DNA of 32,904 bases from an uncultured Thioclava sp. (GTDB lineage Bacteria; Pseudomonadota; Alphaproteobacteria; Rhodobacterales; Rhodobacteraceae). A program made the translations under genes and the position numbers. Below are positions 17,805 to 25,320 of the stretch, in pieces. The stretch covers positions 1 through 32,904 of the forward strand of contig NZ_CAJYBT010000040.1 in assembly GCF_913064665.1 (NCBI RefSeq), written 5' to 3'. Below the pieces are notes generated by a model. That model did not search any database. It saw nothing but the letters and a program-made list of their open reading frames with translations, and had not been told where the DNA came from. Numbering within the stretch: position 1 is the first letter of the stretch; every line of letters begins with the position of its first letter.

Positions 17805-17820
17805 GTAACGACTTGTTAAC
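17805..17820 (+). promoter_or_regulatory. CtrA-like box upstream of dprA
   Basis: GTAA-N7-TTAAC (17805-17808, spacer 17809-17815, 17816-17820) matches the CtrA consensus TTAA-N7-TTAAC except for its first base. It lies 43 bases before the chosen dprA start, downstream of an AT-rich stretch (17741-17785), a position compatible with direct activation. CtrA control of dprA and other competence genes is reported in Rhodobacterales; binding at this site is inference. Confidence 0.5.
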
Positions 17821-17863
17821 ACTAACGAGTCACAAAGGAGATGCGATTGAGGCGGAGGATTGG

Positions 17864-19012
17864 ATGAAAGCAGATTTGTTTTCTTACCCCACCCCCTTCA
17901 CCCCACCCACCACGGAAGAAGATGAACTGTCTGTCCTCCGCCTCATTCGTTCTCGTCGGGTTGGGCCGGCGACCTTTCACCGCATGATCCGCGAACATGG
18001 CACGGCGCAGGCCGCGCTGGCCGCCTTGCCCGAAGTGGCGCGCGCCGCTGGTGTGGCCGATTATCAGACTTGCCCCGAAGGTGTGGCGCTTGCCGAGATC
18101 AAGGCTGGGCGTCGCGCCGGAGCACAGCTGATCTGTTACGGCACGCAAGCCTATCCGCATGATCTTGCAGGGATCGACGATGCGCCGCCCGTCCTCTGGG
18201 CGCTGGGGCGCATCGAGTTGCTGCACAGTCCGATGGTTGCGATGGTCGGTGCGCGCAACGCCTCGTCGCTGGGGCTGCGCATGGCGCGTCGCCTTGCTGA
18301 GGGGCTGGGCGAGGCGGGCATCACCGTGGTGTCGGGCCTTGCGCGCGGCATTGATACTGCTGCGCATCAGGCCGCACTCCCCACCGGCACGATCGCGGTG
18401 CAGGCAGGCGGTATCGAGGTGATCTACCCCCAAGAGAACGCGAAACTGGCGGCACAGATTGGCGAACAGGGCCTGCGCCTGTCAGAAAACCCGCCCGGCA
18501 CGCAGCCGCAGGCGCGCCACTTTCCACAGCGCAACCGGATCATTTCAGGGCTGGCAGCGGGCGTTGTCGTCGTCGAGGCGGCGACAAAATCCGGCAGTCT
18601 GATCACGGCACGCGATGCGCTCGATCAGGGGCGCGAGGTGATGGCCGTGCCCGGTCACCCGATGGATGGCCGCGCGGGCGGGTGCAACCTGTTGATCCGC
18701 GATGGCGCGATTTTGGTGCGCGGGTCCGAAGATGTGCTGGCCGCGTTACAAGCGGTGACAGAGCCCCCGGCCCCCGTCGCAATCCCCTCGCCCGCCACAA
18801 GCCCCGAACGCGACGCCTTAAATGCGCCGCCAAGCCCGCACAGACTGGAAGATCGCATCACAGGATGTCTCACGCCCTCGCCCGTCGCCGAAGATCAGGT
18901 GATCCGCGATCTGGGTATTGATGCCGCGCAATTCTCTCGCGCGATTGTCGTTTTAGAGATCGAAGGCCATGTCACCCGCCACCCCGGCGGATTGATCAGC
19001 TTGCCGATGTAG
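17864..19012 (+). CDS. dprA: DNA-processing protein DprA
   Basis: Binds incoming single-stranded DNA and loads RecA during natural transformation; in Rhodobacter it is also needed by recipients of gene transfer agent DNA. The 382-residue protein has an N-terminal helical domain, then the Rossmann-like core. The core shows MVGARNASSLGLRMAR, VVSGLARGIDTAAHQAAL, AGGIEVIYPQEN, FPQRNRIISGLA, ATKSGSLITARDALDQGREV and PGHPMDGRAGGCNLLIRDGA. A winged-helix-like C-terminus (LEDRITGCLTPSPVAEDQVI onward) follows. ATG 17864 is preceded by GGAGG five bases away; the open frame to 17813 has no ribosome site and runs into the CtrA-like box. Convergent with the small secreted-protein gene at 19018. Confidence 0.94.
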   Translation: MKADLFSYPTPFTPPTTEEDELSVLRLIRSRRVGPATFHRMIREHGTAQAALAALPEVARAAGVADYQTCPEGVALAEIKAGRRAGAQLICYGTQAYPHDLAGIDDAPPVLWALGRIELLHSPMVAMVGARNASSLGLRMARRLAEGLGEAGITVVSGLARGIDTAAHQAALPTGTIAVQAGGIEVIYPQENAKLAAQIGEQGLRLSENPPGTQPQARHFPQRNRIISGLAAGVVVVEAATKSGSLITARDALDQGREVMAVPGHPMDGRAGGCNLLIRDGAILVRGSEDVLAALQAVTEPPAPVAIPSPATSPERDALNAPPSPHRLEDRITGCLTPSPVAEDQVIRDLGIDAAQFSRAIVVLEIEGHVTRHPGGLISLPM

Positions 19013-19017
19013 ACCGC

Positions 19018-19461
19018 TCACATCCCTTGGCAGACATCCGCAATCACCGGACGATACACCTTGCAAATCGGCCCATAGGACCACCAGACATCCGTCGCGC
19101 CAAAGGTATAGTCTTTCACCACCCAGCGCCCGCCTTCTTTGCGATACAGCGCCTGACCCGAGGTGTGATCCGCGTCATACATGAATTCGTTGCGCGCCCA
19201 TCCGGGAGTTGTTTCAATCTGGATCGGAACGCCGCCGGGGCGTTGCGCGCGCACCATCGCGAAGGCGAGATTGCCCGACACCCGCAACTCACCCACGACA
19301 AATTCCACCGGCGCCCCAAACAGCGACTGCGCAGGGCCACGCAGCGCATCCATCAGCGCCTTTCGCTCTGCCGTGCCACGTTTGGGTTCATGCCAGCCCT
19401 GCGCGCTCGCGAGCGTCGCCAAAAGCACCCAAAGACCAACCGTCAAAGCTATCCGTCGCAT
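19018..19461 (-). CDS. Secreted hypothetical protein
   Basis: A 147-residue protein with a clear signal peptide (MRRIALTVGLWVLLATLASA-QG, cleavage after about residue 20). The mature part begins WHEPKRGTAERKALMDALRG and contains LFGAPVEFVVGELRVSGNLAF, a pattern I associate with an unnamed family of periplasmic proteins in Proteobacteria. Two cysteines near the C-terminus (ICKVYRPVIADVCQGM) could form a disulfide. The open frame continues upstream into topA but the signal peptide fixes ATG 19461, with a G-rich ribosome site (GGGGGT). It ends five bases from the converging dprA. Function unknown. Confidence 0.78.
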   Translation of the reverse strand: MRRIALTVGLWVLLATLASAQGWHEPKRGTAERKALMDALRGPAQSLFGAPVEFVVGELRVSGNLAFAMVRAQRPGGVPIQIETTPGWARNEFMYDADHTSGQALYRKEGGRWVVKDYTFGATDVWWSYGPICKVYRPVIADVCQGM

Positions 19462-19611
19462 CGCACCCCCCCGTGCCAACCGAGCGCTCTCATTGAACAA
19501 GCCAGCAGCGATTCCTGCAAGGTTCAAGAAAACCGCCGCATTGACAATCGCCCCCAAACCCCCACATGTTCCGCGCCCAGAGCATTTAGCCCAAGAATTG
19601 TGAGGACCATT

Positions 19612-22323
19612 ATGGCCGTTGTCGTCGTCGAATCCCCTGCCAAGGCCAAGACGATCAACAAATACTTGGGGTCTGACTATACTGTGCTTGCCTCTTTCGG
19701 ACACGTTCGCGACCTGCCCCCCAAGGATGGTTCGGTCGATACGGACAACGGTTTCGAGATGAAATGGGAAGTCGCGAGCGACTCCAAAAAGCACATGAAG
19801 GCGATCACCGACGCGCTGGCGCATGACGACACGCTGATCCTCGCAACTGACCCTGATCGCGAGGGCGAGGCGATTTCGTGGCACCTGCAAGAGGCGCTGG
19901 AGAAAAAGCTCAAAGGGAAGAATGTCAGCCGCGTGACCTTTAACGCGATCACCAAAACCGCGATTCTCGAGGCAATGAAGCACCCCCGTCAGGTCGATGC
20001 GCCGCTGGTCGAGGCCTATCTGGCCCGCCGCGCGCTGGACTACCTCGTTGGGTTCAACCTGTCGCCCGTTTTGTGGCGCAAACTGCCCGGCGCGAAATCG
20101 GCGGGGCGCGTGCAATCGGTCTGCCTACGTCTGATCGTGGATCGCGAGATGGAGATCGAGGCGTTCAGGGCGCGCGAATACTGGAGCGTGGCGGCGAAAC
20201 TGCTGACCCCGCGCGGTCAGGAATTCGAGGCACGGCTGTCGATTTTGGGCGGCAAGAAGCTGGAAAAATACGACCTAGCCAATGAAACCTCCGCCGAAAT
20301 GGCGGTGCAGGCGGTCAGTTCGCGCGATCTGGCGGTGACCTCGGTGGAGGCCAAGCCCGCTTCGCGCAACCCCTACCCGCCGTTCATGACTTCGACGCTG
20401 CAACAAGAAGCCAGCCGTAAATTCGGCATGGGCGCCAAGGCCGCGATGTCGGCGGCGCAGCGGCTCTATGAGGCCGGGCACATCACCTATATGCGGACCG
20501 ACGGGATCGACATGGCCCCCGAGGCCGTGACAGCCGCGCGCGAGGCGATCAAGGACAAGTTCGGCGCGAAATACGTCCCCGACAGCCCGCGCATCTACAA
20601 GAACAAGGCCAAGAACGCGCAAGAGGCGCATGAATGTATTCGCCCCACCGAGATGGCCAAAAGCCCCGATCAGCTCAAGCTCGCTGATGATCAGTTCAAA
20701 CTTTACGACCTGATCTGGAAGCGCACGATTGCCAGCCAGATGGAGGCTGCGCGGTTCGAGCGCACCACCGTGTTGATCGGGTCTGCCGACAATCAGGTCG
20801 AGCTGCGCGCCACTGGGTCTGTCGTGACGTTTGACGGCTTCCTCAAGGTCTATGATCAGGGCCGCGACGATGATGAGGGCGAGGACGCCAACCGCCTGCC
20901 GCAAATCGCACAGGGCGAGGCGCTGAGCCCGGCGAAAGCCTCGTTCGAGGAGGCGTTTACCAAAGCCAAGGGCGACGCGGATGCCGTGATCGAAACCGAA
21001 GCGGGTGATGCTCTGCGCCGCTGTCCGGCGGCTATCATCGACGCCAAGGGCGCGGTGCTGGGTGCGCAGCATTTCACCCAGCCCCCGCCGCGCTATACCG
21101 AGGCCACGCTGGTCAAGCGGATGGAAGAGCTCGGGATCGGGCGGCCCTCGACCTATGCCTCGATCGTGACGACGATTCAGGATCGCGGCTATGTGCGCAA
21201 GGACAAGAACCGGCTGATCCCCGAAGATACCGGGCGGCTGGTGACGGCTTTCCTGAGCAACTATTTCAAACGCTATGTCGAATATGATTTCACCGCCGAT
21301 CTGGAAGATCAGCTGGATGATATTTCGGCGGGCGATCGCGACTATAAGGACGTGCTGGAACGGTTTTGGCGCGATTTCTCGGCCGCCTTGGCCGAAACGT
21401 CCGAGCTGCGCATTACCGAGGTTCTCGATAAGATCGACGAGGTTCTCGGCCCGCATCTCTATCCGCCGCGCGCCGACGGGTCTGACCCGCGCGTCTGCCC
21501 GCTGTGTGGCAAGGGCCAGCTGCACTTGAAAACCGCGCGCTCGGGCGGTGCTTTTATCGGCTGTGGCAATTATCCCGAATGCCGCTTTACCCGGCCTCTG
21601 TCGGCACCCGATGGCGCTGACGAGTTGCAGGCGCTGGACGGCAAGGTTCTGGGCTATGATGACGACCAGCCCATCACCCTGCGCGTGGGCCGCTTTGGCC
21701 CCTATGTGCAAAAGGGCGAACCCACCGAAGAAGCCCCCAAACCGCCGCGCGCCTCGCTGCCCAAAGGCTGGAAGCCCGAAGAAATCGACCTTGAAAAGGC
21801 GCTGATGCTGCTCAGCCTGCCGCGCGAAATCGGTCCGCATCCCGAAGATGGTGAGATGGTCGAGAGCTCGATCGGGCGCTACGGGCCTTATGTGAAACAC
21901 GGGCGGGTCTACGCCAATATCGCCGATGTCGACGAGGTCTTTACCATCGGCATGAACCGCGCGGTCGAGGTGCTTGCGCAAAAGGCCGCTAAGGGCGGAC
22001 GTGGCGCTGCGGCCACGCCGATCAAGGAATTGGGCGAGCATCCCGATGGCGGTCCGGTGCAGGTCATGCCGGGGCGCTACGGGCCTTATGTGAAATGGGG
22101 CAAGATCAACGCGACCCTGCCCAATGACATCGAACCCGAGGCGGTCACGCTGGAAGACGCGCTGCCCCTGATCGAGGCGAAAGCTGCCAAAAAAGGTGGT
22201 GCGAAGAAAAAAGCCGCCCCGAAGAAGGCTGCAACCAAGAAACCGGCGGCGAAAAAGCCTGCAGCCAAAAAACCAGCCGCCAAGAAAGCGCCTGCGAAAA
22301 AGGCAGCGCCCAAGGACGAATGA
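19612..22323 (+). CDS. topA: DNA topoisomerase I
   Basis: Type IA topoisomerase that relaxes negative supercoils, 903 residues. The order is: TOPRIM domain (VVVESPAKAKTINKYLG at the N-terminus, ATDPDREGEAISWHL), cleavage domain with catalytic Tyr293 in TYMRTDG, and one C4 zinc finger (CPLCGKG to CGNYPEC). Three C-terminal repeat modules follow (GRFGPYVQKG, GRYGPYVKHG, GRYGPYVKWG), then a roughly 45-residue lysine/alanine/proline tail. The active-site motif ends in Gly where E. coli has Ser (MRTDS), as I recall for alphaproteobacteria. ATG 19612 was chosen because the conserved protein starts there; the longer frame from 19027 is antisense to the small secreted-protein gene. Confidence 0.96.
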   Translation: MAVVVVESPAKAKTINKYLGSDYTVLASFGHVRDLPPKDGSVDTDNGFEMKWEVASDSKKHMKAITDALAHDDTLILATDPDREGEAISWHLQEALEKKLKGKNVSRVTFNAITKTAILEAMKHPRQVDAPLVEAYLARRALDYLVGFNLSPVLWRKLPGAKSAGRVQSVCLRLIVDREMEIEAFRAREYWSVAAKLLTPRGQEFEARLSILGGKKLEKYDLANETSAEMAVQAVSSRDLAVTSVEAKPASRNPYPPFMTSTLQQEASRKFGMGAKAAMSAAQRLYEAGHITYMRTDGIDMAPEAVTAAREAIKDKFGAKYVPDSPRIYKNKAKNAQEAHECIRPTEMAKSPDQLKLADDQFKLYDLIWKRTIASQMEAARFERTTVLIGSADNQVELRATGSVVTFDGFLKVYDQGRDDDEGEDANRLPQIAQGEALSPAKASFEEAFTKAKGDADAVIETEAGDALRRCPAAIIDAKGAVLGAQHFTQPPPRYTEATLVKRMEELGIGRPSTYASIVTTIQDRGYVRKDKNRLIPEDTGRLVTAFLSNYFKRYVEYDFTADLEDQLDDISAGDRDYKDVLERFWRDFSAALAETSELRITEVLDKIDEVLGPHLYPPRADGSDPRVCPLCGKGQLHLKTARSGGAFIGCGNYPECRFTRPLSAPDGADELQALDGKVLGYDDDQPITLRVGRFGPYVQKGEPTEEAPKPPRASLPKGWKPEEIDLEKALMLLSLPREIGPHPEDGEMVESSIGRYGPYVKHGRVYANIADVDEVFTIGMNRAVEVLAQKAAKGGRGAAATPIKELGEHPDGGPVQVMPGRYGPYVKWGKINATLPNDIEPEAVTLEDALPLIEAKAAKKGGAKKKAAPKKAATKKPAAKKPAAKKPAAKKAPAKKAAPKDE
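22196..22320 (+). repeat. Lysine/alanine/proline-rich repeat encoding the topA tail
   Basis: About 125 bases of repetitive sequence encode reiterated KKAAPKK, KKPAAKKPAAKKPAAKK and APAKKAAPK units at the C-terminus of topoisomerase I. Such basic tails bind DNA non-specifically in several bacterial topoisomerases I. Being short tandem units, the segment is prone to length variation between strains. Confidence 0.85.
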
Positions 22324-22419
22324 GACCGCCGCCACGCCCCTGCGTCTTGCGCCCGGCCCAAAGCGTCGGGCGCACGCCCTGCCCTTGCCACGCAAGAAAT
22401 TTATCGCAAACGCCATGAC

Positions 22420-22436
22420 TTGCTGCATTGCGGCAA
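22420..22436. promoter_or_regulatory. PhaR-like palindrome upstream of the CoA-transferase genes
   Basis: TTGCTGC-ATT-GCGGCAA is a 17-base inverted repeat with one mismatched pair. Its core CTGC-ATT-GCGG differs by one base from CTGC-N3-GCAG, the sequence recognised by the polyhydroxybutyrate regulator PhaR of Paracoccus. Its centre is 64 bases before the start of the A subunit gene. Since the encoded enzyme handles acetoacetate, a product of PHB breakdown, control by PhaR would make sense; this is inference. Confidence 0.4.
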
Positions 22437-22491
22437 TTGACTCACCCCCGCCCCCTTGCGAAAGTCGCGCGCAAATGAGCGGAGGAAATCG

Positions 22492-23193
22492 ATGAACAAA
22501 GTTTACGGTTCTGCGAAGGAAGCCCTTGATGGGGTGCTCTTCGACGGAATGCTGATCGCGGCCGGGGGCTTTGGCCTGTGCGGCATTCCTGAACTGCTGA
22601 TCGACGCACTGGTCGAGAGCAAGGTCAAAGACATCACCATCGCGTCCAACAATTGCGGTGTGGACGGGTTTGGTCTGGGCAAACTGCTTGATACCAAACA
22701 GATCAAGAAAATGATGTCCTCTTACGTCGGCGAGAACGCGGAATTCATGCGTCAGTATCTGTCAGGCGAGCTGGAGCTGGAATTCAACCCGCAGGGCACT
22801 TTGGCCGAACGCATGCGCGCCGCCGGTCACGGCATTCCGGGTTTTTACACCAAAACTGGCGTGGGCACGGTGATTGCCGCGGGCAAAGAGCACAAGGATT
22901 TCAACGGCGAAACCTATATCCTTGAAGAGGGCATCTTCGCCGATGTCTCGATCGTCAAGGCGTGGAAAGCCGATGAAACCGGTAACGCAATTTTCCGCAA
23001 GACCGCGCGCAACTTCAACCCGCCGGCTGCGATGTGTGGCAAGACCTGCGTGATGGAGGTCGAAGAGATCGTGCCCGTGGGCTCGCTTGATCCCGACTGC
23101 ATCCACCTGCCGGGCATCTATGTGCATCGCCTCATTCAGGGCGAGCAGGAAAAGCGCATCGAACAGCGCACCACGCGCAAGCGGGAGGCCTAA
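22492..23193 (+). CDS. 3-oxoacid CoA-transferase, A subunit (SCOT/ScoA type)
   Basis: Alpha subunit (233 residues) of a family I CoA-transferase that moves CoA from succinyl-CoA to acetoacetate or another 3-oxoacid. Typical sequence: [38 protein letters not shown], then [20 protein letters not shown] and [11 protein letters not shown]. These fit acetoacetate:succinyl-CoA transferase better than the 3-oxoadipate (PcaI) branch, but the substrate is not certain. ATG 22492 follows an ideal GGAGG; the frame open to 22456 is ignored. The B subunit gene starts three bases after its stop. Role: ketone-body and PHB-derived acetoacetate use. Confidence 0.92.
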   Translation: MNKVYGSAKEALDGVLFDGMLIAAGGFGLCGIPELLIDALVESKVKDITIASNNCGVDGFGLGKLLDTKQIKKMMSSYVGENAEFMRQYLSGELELEFNPQGTLAERMRAAGHGIPGFYTKTGVGTVIAAGKEHKDFNGETYILEEGIFADVSIVKAWKADETGNAIFRKTARNFNPPAAMCGKTCVMEVEEIVPVGSLDPDCIHLPGIYVHRLIQGEQEKRIEQRTTRKREA

Positions 23194-23196
23194 ACC

Positions 23197-23823
23197 ATGT
23201 GGGATCGCAATCAAATGGCGGCGCGCGCTGCCAAGGAACTGCAAGACGGCACCTATGTGAACCTCGGGATCGGTATCCCGACGCTGGTGCCCAATTTTAT
23301 CCCCGAGGGCGTGAACGTCACGCTGCAATCGGAAAACGGCATGCTGGGAATGGGTCCGTTTCCCTATGAGGGCGACGAAGACCCCGACCTGATCAATGCC
23401 GGCAAGCAGACGATCACCGAACTGCCCAACACCGCCTATTTCGACAGCGCGACCAGTTTCGGCATGATCCGGGGCGGCAAAATCGCGATGGCGATTTTGG
23501 GCGCAATGGAAGTGGCCGAAAACGGCGATCTGGCGAACTGGATGATTCCCGGCAAGCTGGTCAAGGGCATGGGCGGCGCGATGGATCTGGTCGCGGGCGT
23601 CGGTCGGGTTGTCGTGGTCATGGATCACACCAACAAGCACGGCGAGAGCAAGGTCCTCAAGGCCTGCACCCTGCCGCTGACCGGTACCGGCGTGGTCAAC
23701 CGCATCATCACCAATATGGGCGTTCTCGATGTGGTTGAGGGTGGGCTGAAACTGCTCGAGCTGGCCGATGGCGTCACCGAGCAAGAGCTGCGCGCCGCGA
23801 CCGAGGCGACCATCGTCAACTGA
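23197..23823 (+). CDS. 3-oxoacid CoA-transferase, B subunit (SCOT/ScoB type)
   Basis: Beta subunit (208 residues) carrying the catalytic glutamate, Glu46 in [13 protein letters not shown], which forms the glutamyl-CoA thioester. Other landmarks are [15 protein letters not shown] at the N-terminus, [23 protein letters not shown]-type sequence in the middle (split at [14 protein letters not shown] and ENGDLANW), and [12 protein letters not shown] followed by [11 protein letters not shown]. It is co-transcribed with the A subunit and followed by a strong terminator. No thiolase or hydroxybutyrate dehydrogenase is adjacent. Confidence 0.93.
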   Translation: MWDRNQMAARAAKELQDGTYVNLGIGIPTLVPNFIPEGVNVTLQSENGMLGMGPFPYEGDEDPDLINAGKQTITELPNTAYFDSATSFGMIRGGKIAMAILGAMEVAENGDLANWMIPGKLVKGMGGAMDLVAGVGRVVVVMDHTNKHGESKVLKACTLPLTGTGVVNRIITNMGVLDVVEGGLKLLELADGVTEQELRAATEATIVN

Positions 23824-23845
23824 TCGCGTGATCGAAACATTGTGC

Positions 23846-23873
23846 AAAGGGCGGCTTGCAGGCCGCCCTTTTT
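23846..23873 (+). terminator. Intrinsic terminator after the CoA-transferase genes
   Basis: Perfect 10-base-pair stem AAAGGGCGGC (23846-23855) with GCCGCCCTTT (23862-23871), loop TTGCAG, T-run 23869-23873, starting 22 bases past the B subunit stop. It lies just before the end of the converging LprI-like gene; on the minus strand there is no comparable T-run. Confidence 0.9.
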
Positions 23874-23880
23874 GCTGCGC

Positions 23881-24558
23881 TCAAAAGCAAGGGCTGTTGC
23901 CCTCCATCGTGATTTCGCGCGGTGGCCCGGGCTGGCGCTCCGTCGCGATCCATTGTTGCGAACTGATCGCGCTGCGGGCCCCGCAATTGGCCTGACAGCC
24001 CGGATCCTCTGTCACCACCTCCATCATCACATTGCCATTCATACCCGTGACCGTGACCGGACAGCCCGAAGGCTTGCCCGACCAACTCGCACCGCGTGCG
24101 CGCAACGGCCCCATGATCGAACAGCTATGCCCGTTCGCCCCAAAGGAGATGTAAGACAGCGACAAACCGCTCCCCGCTGGCAAAAGCGACAACCCCGCCT
24201 CACCATTGCGCGCACACCAAGTGCCCACAGGTTTCAGCCCCGCATCGCGCATCGGCGCCCTGAGCGCGGCAATGCGATCGGCCATCAACGGGCGCAGGCA
24301 ATCGGGGTTGCCGTAACAGGCCTTACGCACCTGAACCCACGCGCGCTGTTCCGCCTTCAGCGCCCCCTGATCTGCCTTTGAAAGCGATTTCAGACGGCTG
24401 GCATAGGCCGCACTCAGCGCCACATCCAGTTTTCCCAAGCGCGGATTGGCGCAAATCGCCTTTTCCGCCGGGCTGCTCGCTTTGGCGCAATTGAAGCTTT
24501 GTGCGGGTGCCACGCTGGGCAAAGCCAGCAGGAAAATGGCCCAAACCAAAGCATTCAT
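23881..24558 (-). CDS. Secreted cysteine-rich protein with LprI-type (DUF1311) domain
   Basis: A 225-residue precursor. The signal peptide is MNALVWAIFLLALPSVAPAQ. Next comes an LprI/DUF1311-like domain (about 22-95): SFNCAKASSPAEKAICANPRL, LDVALSAAYASRL and QRAWVQVRKACYGNPDCL. This cysteine-bearing module is known from lysozyme-inhibitor-type and other periplasmic proteins. The C-terminal 125 residues are not recognised; they hold six more cysteines, for ten in all, compatible with five disulfides. ATG 24558 was preferred to 24573 because the signal peptide starts there. Divergent from the Lrp/AsnC gene. Lysozyme inhibition is possible but not shown. Confidence 0.82.
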   Translation of the reverse strand: MNALVWAIFLLALPSVAPAQSFNCAKASSPAEKAICANPRLGKLDVALSAAYASRLKSLSKADQGALKAEQRAWVQVRKACYGNPDCLRPLMADRIAALRAPMRDAGLKPVGTWCARNGEAGLSLLPAGSGLSLSYISFGANGHSCSIMGPLRARGASWSGKPSGCPVTVTGMNGNVMMEVVTEDPGCQANCGARSAISSQQWIATERQPGPPREITMEGNSPCF

Positions 24559-24669
24559 GATCCCATCCCCCAAAATGATTCAGGGCAAAACGATAGCGCA
24601 AATAGCCGATTCGAAGGGTCATCACTTCGGAGGATGGACAGCCCCGAAAAGCGGTGTAGGGTCAGCCAC
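24559..24669. promoter_or_regulatory. Divergent region between LprI-like gene and Lrp/AsnC regulator
   Basis: A 111-base spacer. It contains the inverted repeat CGAAG / CTTCG (24612-24616 and 24625-24629, 8-base spacer), a conceivable autoregulatory operator for the Lrp-type protein. I saw no recognisable sigma-70 promoter pair. Weak evidence. Confidence 0.25.
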
Positions 24670-25155
24670 ATGATTAAGCTCGACCATCGCGATATCGAAA
24701 TTCTGCGTATTTTGGCGCGCGAGGGGCGCGTCTCCAAGGCGGTTCTCGCCGAGAAGATCAACCTCTCGGCCACCCCGGCTTGGGAGCGGCTGAAGAAGCT
24801 GGAAAAGCATGGGCTGATCACCCACTATTCCGCCGAATTCAACCTGCGTAAACTTGGCCCGCATGTGACGCTGTTCGTGGCCGCCGAACTGAGCGATCAC
24901 ACCGCGGCCAGCTTCCAGCGCTTCGAGCGCGCGCTTGATCACCATGATGAGGTCGTAGGCTGCTGGGCGCTGGGGGGCGGTTTCGACTATCTACTGCAGA
25001 TCATCACCCGCGATATCGAATCCTACCAAACCCTGATCGACACGATGCTGGATGGCCGGATCGGGATCGGGCGCTATTTCACCTATATCGTGACCAAGCA
25101 GGTCAAAGGCCCCGCCGCGCCGCCGTTCGCCCTGCTTGCAGGCCAATCGGACTAG
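24670..25155 (+). CDS. Lrp/AsnC-family transcriptional regulator
   Basis: A 161-residue regulator: N-terminal winged helix-turn-helix (MIKLDHRDIEILRILAREGR, then VSKAVLAEKINLSATPAWERLKKLE split across two helices) and a C-terminal RAM/AsnC ligand domain (HVTLFVAAELSDHT, then GCWALGGGFDYLLQIITRDI). Lrp-family proteins form octamers or dimers and respond to amino acids. The open frame goes back to 24499 but the family begins at MIKLD; the ribosome site is weak. It is directly upstream of a class III aminotransferase in the same direction, its likely target, with 165 bases between them. Confidence 0.93.
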   Translation: MIKLDHRDIEILRILAREGRVSKAVLAEKINLSATPAWERLKKLEKHGLITHYSAEFNLRKLGPHVTLFVAAELSDHTAASFQRFERALDHHDEVVGCWALGGGFDYLLQIITRDIESYQTLIDTMLDGRIGIGRYFTYIVTKQVKGPAAPPFALLAGQSD

Positions 25156-25320
25156 CGCGGGCGACAATTTCAGTCCGCATCCAGCGCCGAAGCAGTCCTT
25201 TTGGACTGCCATCCCTCCGGAATTCCGTCAGTCTCGAGAGGACTCGAATCCCCCCAACTCGCGTGAGTTGGGCGGAACCGATATGTGCCGCGACCCGGCC
25301 CGACCGCCAAAGGAGACAGA
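25156..25320 (+). promoter_or_regulatory. Hairpin-rich leader of the aminotransferase gene
   Basis: Four palindromic elements within 81 bases: GCAGTCC-TTTT-GGACTGC (25192-25209, perfect), CGGAATTCCG (25218-25227), TCGAG-AGGA-CTCGA (25234-25247) and CCCAACTC-GCGT-GAGTTGGG (25253-25272, perfect). AGTCC and GGACT blocks recur (25172, 25194; 25203, 25240), so alternative pairings are possible. None is followed by a T-run, so they are not simple terminators. Could be a structured leader RNA or operators for the Lrp-type regulator. I recognise no known riboswitch. Confidence 0.5.

Noticed and set aside
17841-17867. Eight-codon leader peptide overlapping the dprA start (ATGA)
   Set aside because: Its GGAG is directly against the ATG, leaving no spacing for a ribosome site, and the sequence is best read as the dprA ribosome-binding region.
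19462-20115. Long upstream extension of the small secreted-protein frame, antisense to topA
   Set aside because: The signal peptide at 19461 marks the start, and the extension is antisense to the conserved topA N-terminus.
20275-22428. 717-codon open frame antisense to topA
   Set aside because: High-GC shadow of topA; its translation is Arg/His/Gly-rich with no recognisable domain.
25231-25272. Possible tRNA or tRNA fragment: a T-arm-like GGATTCGAGTCC on the minus strand
   Set aside because: The invariant G53-C61 pair is absent, the flanking stems do not form a cloverleaf and no acceptor end is present. Better explained by the hairpins of the leader region.
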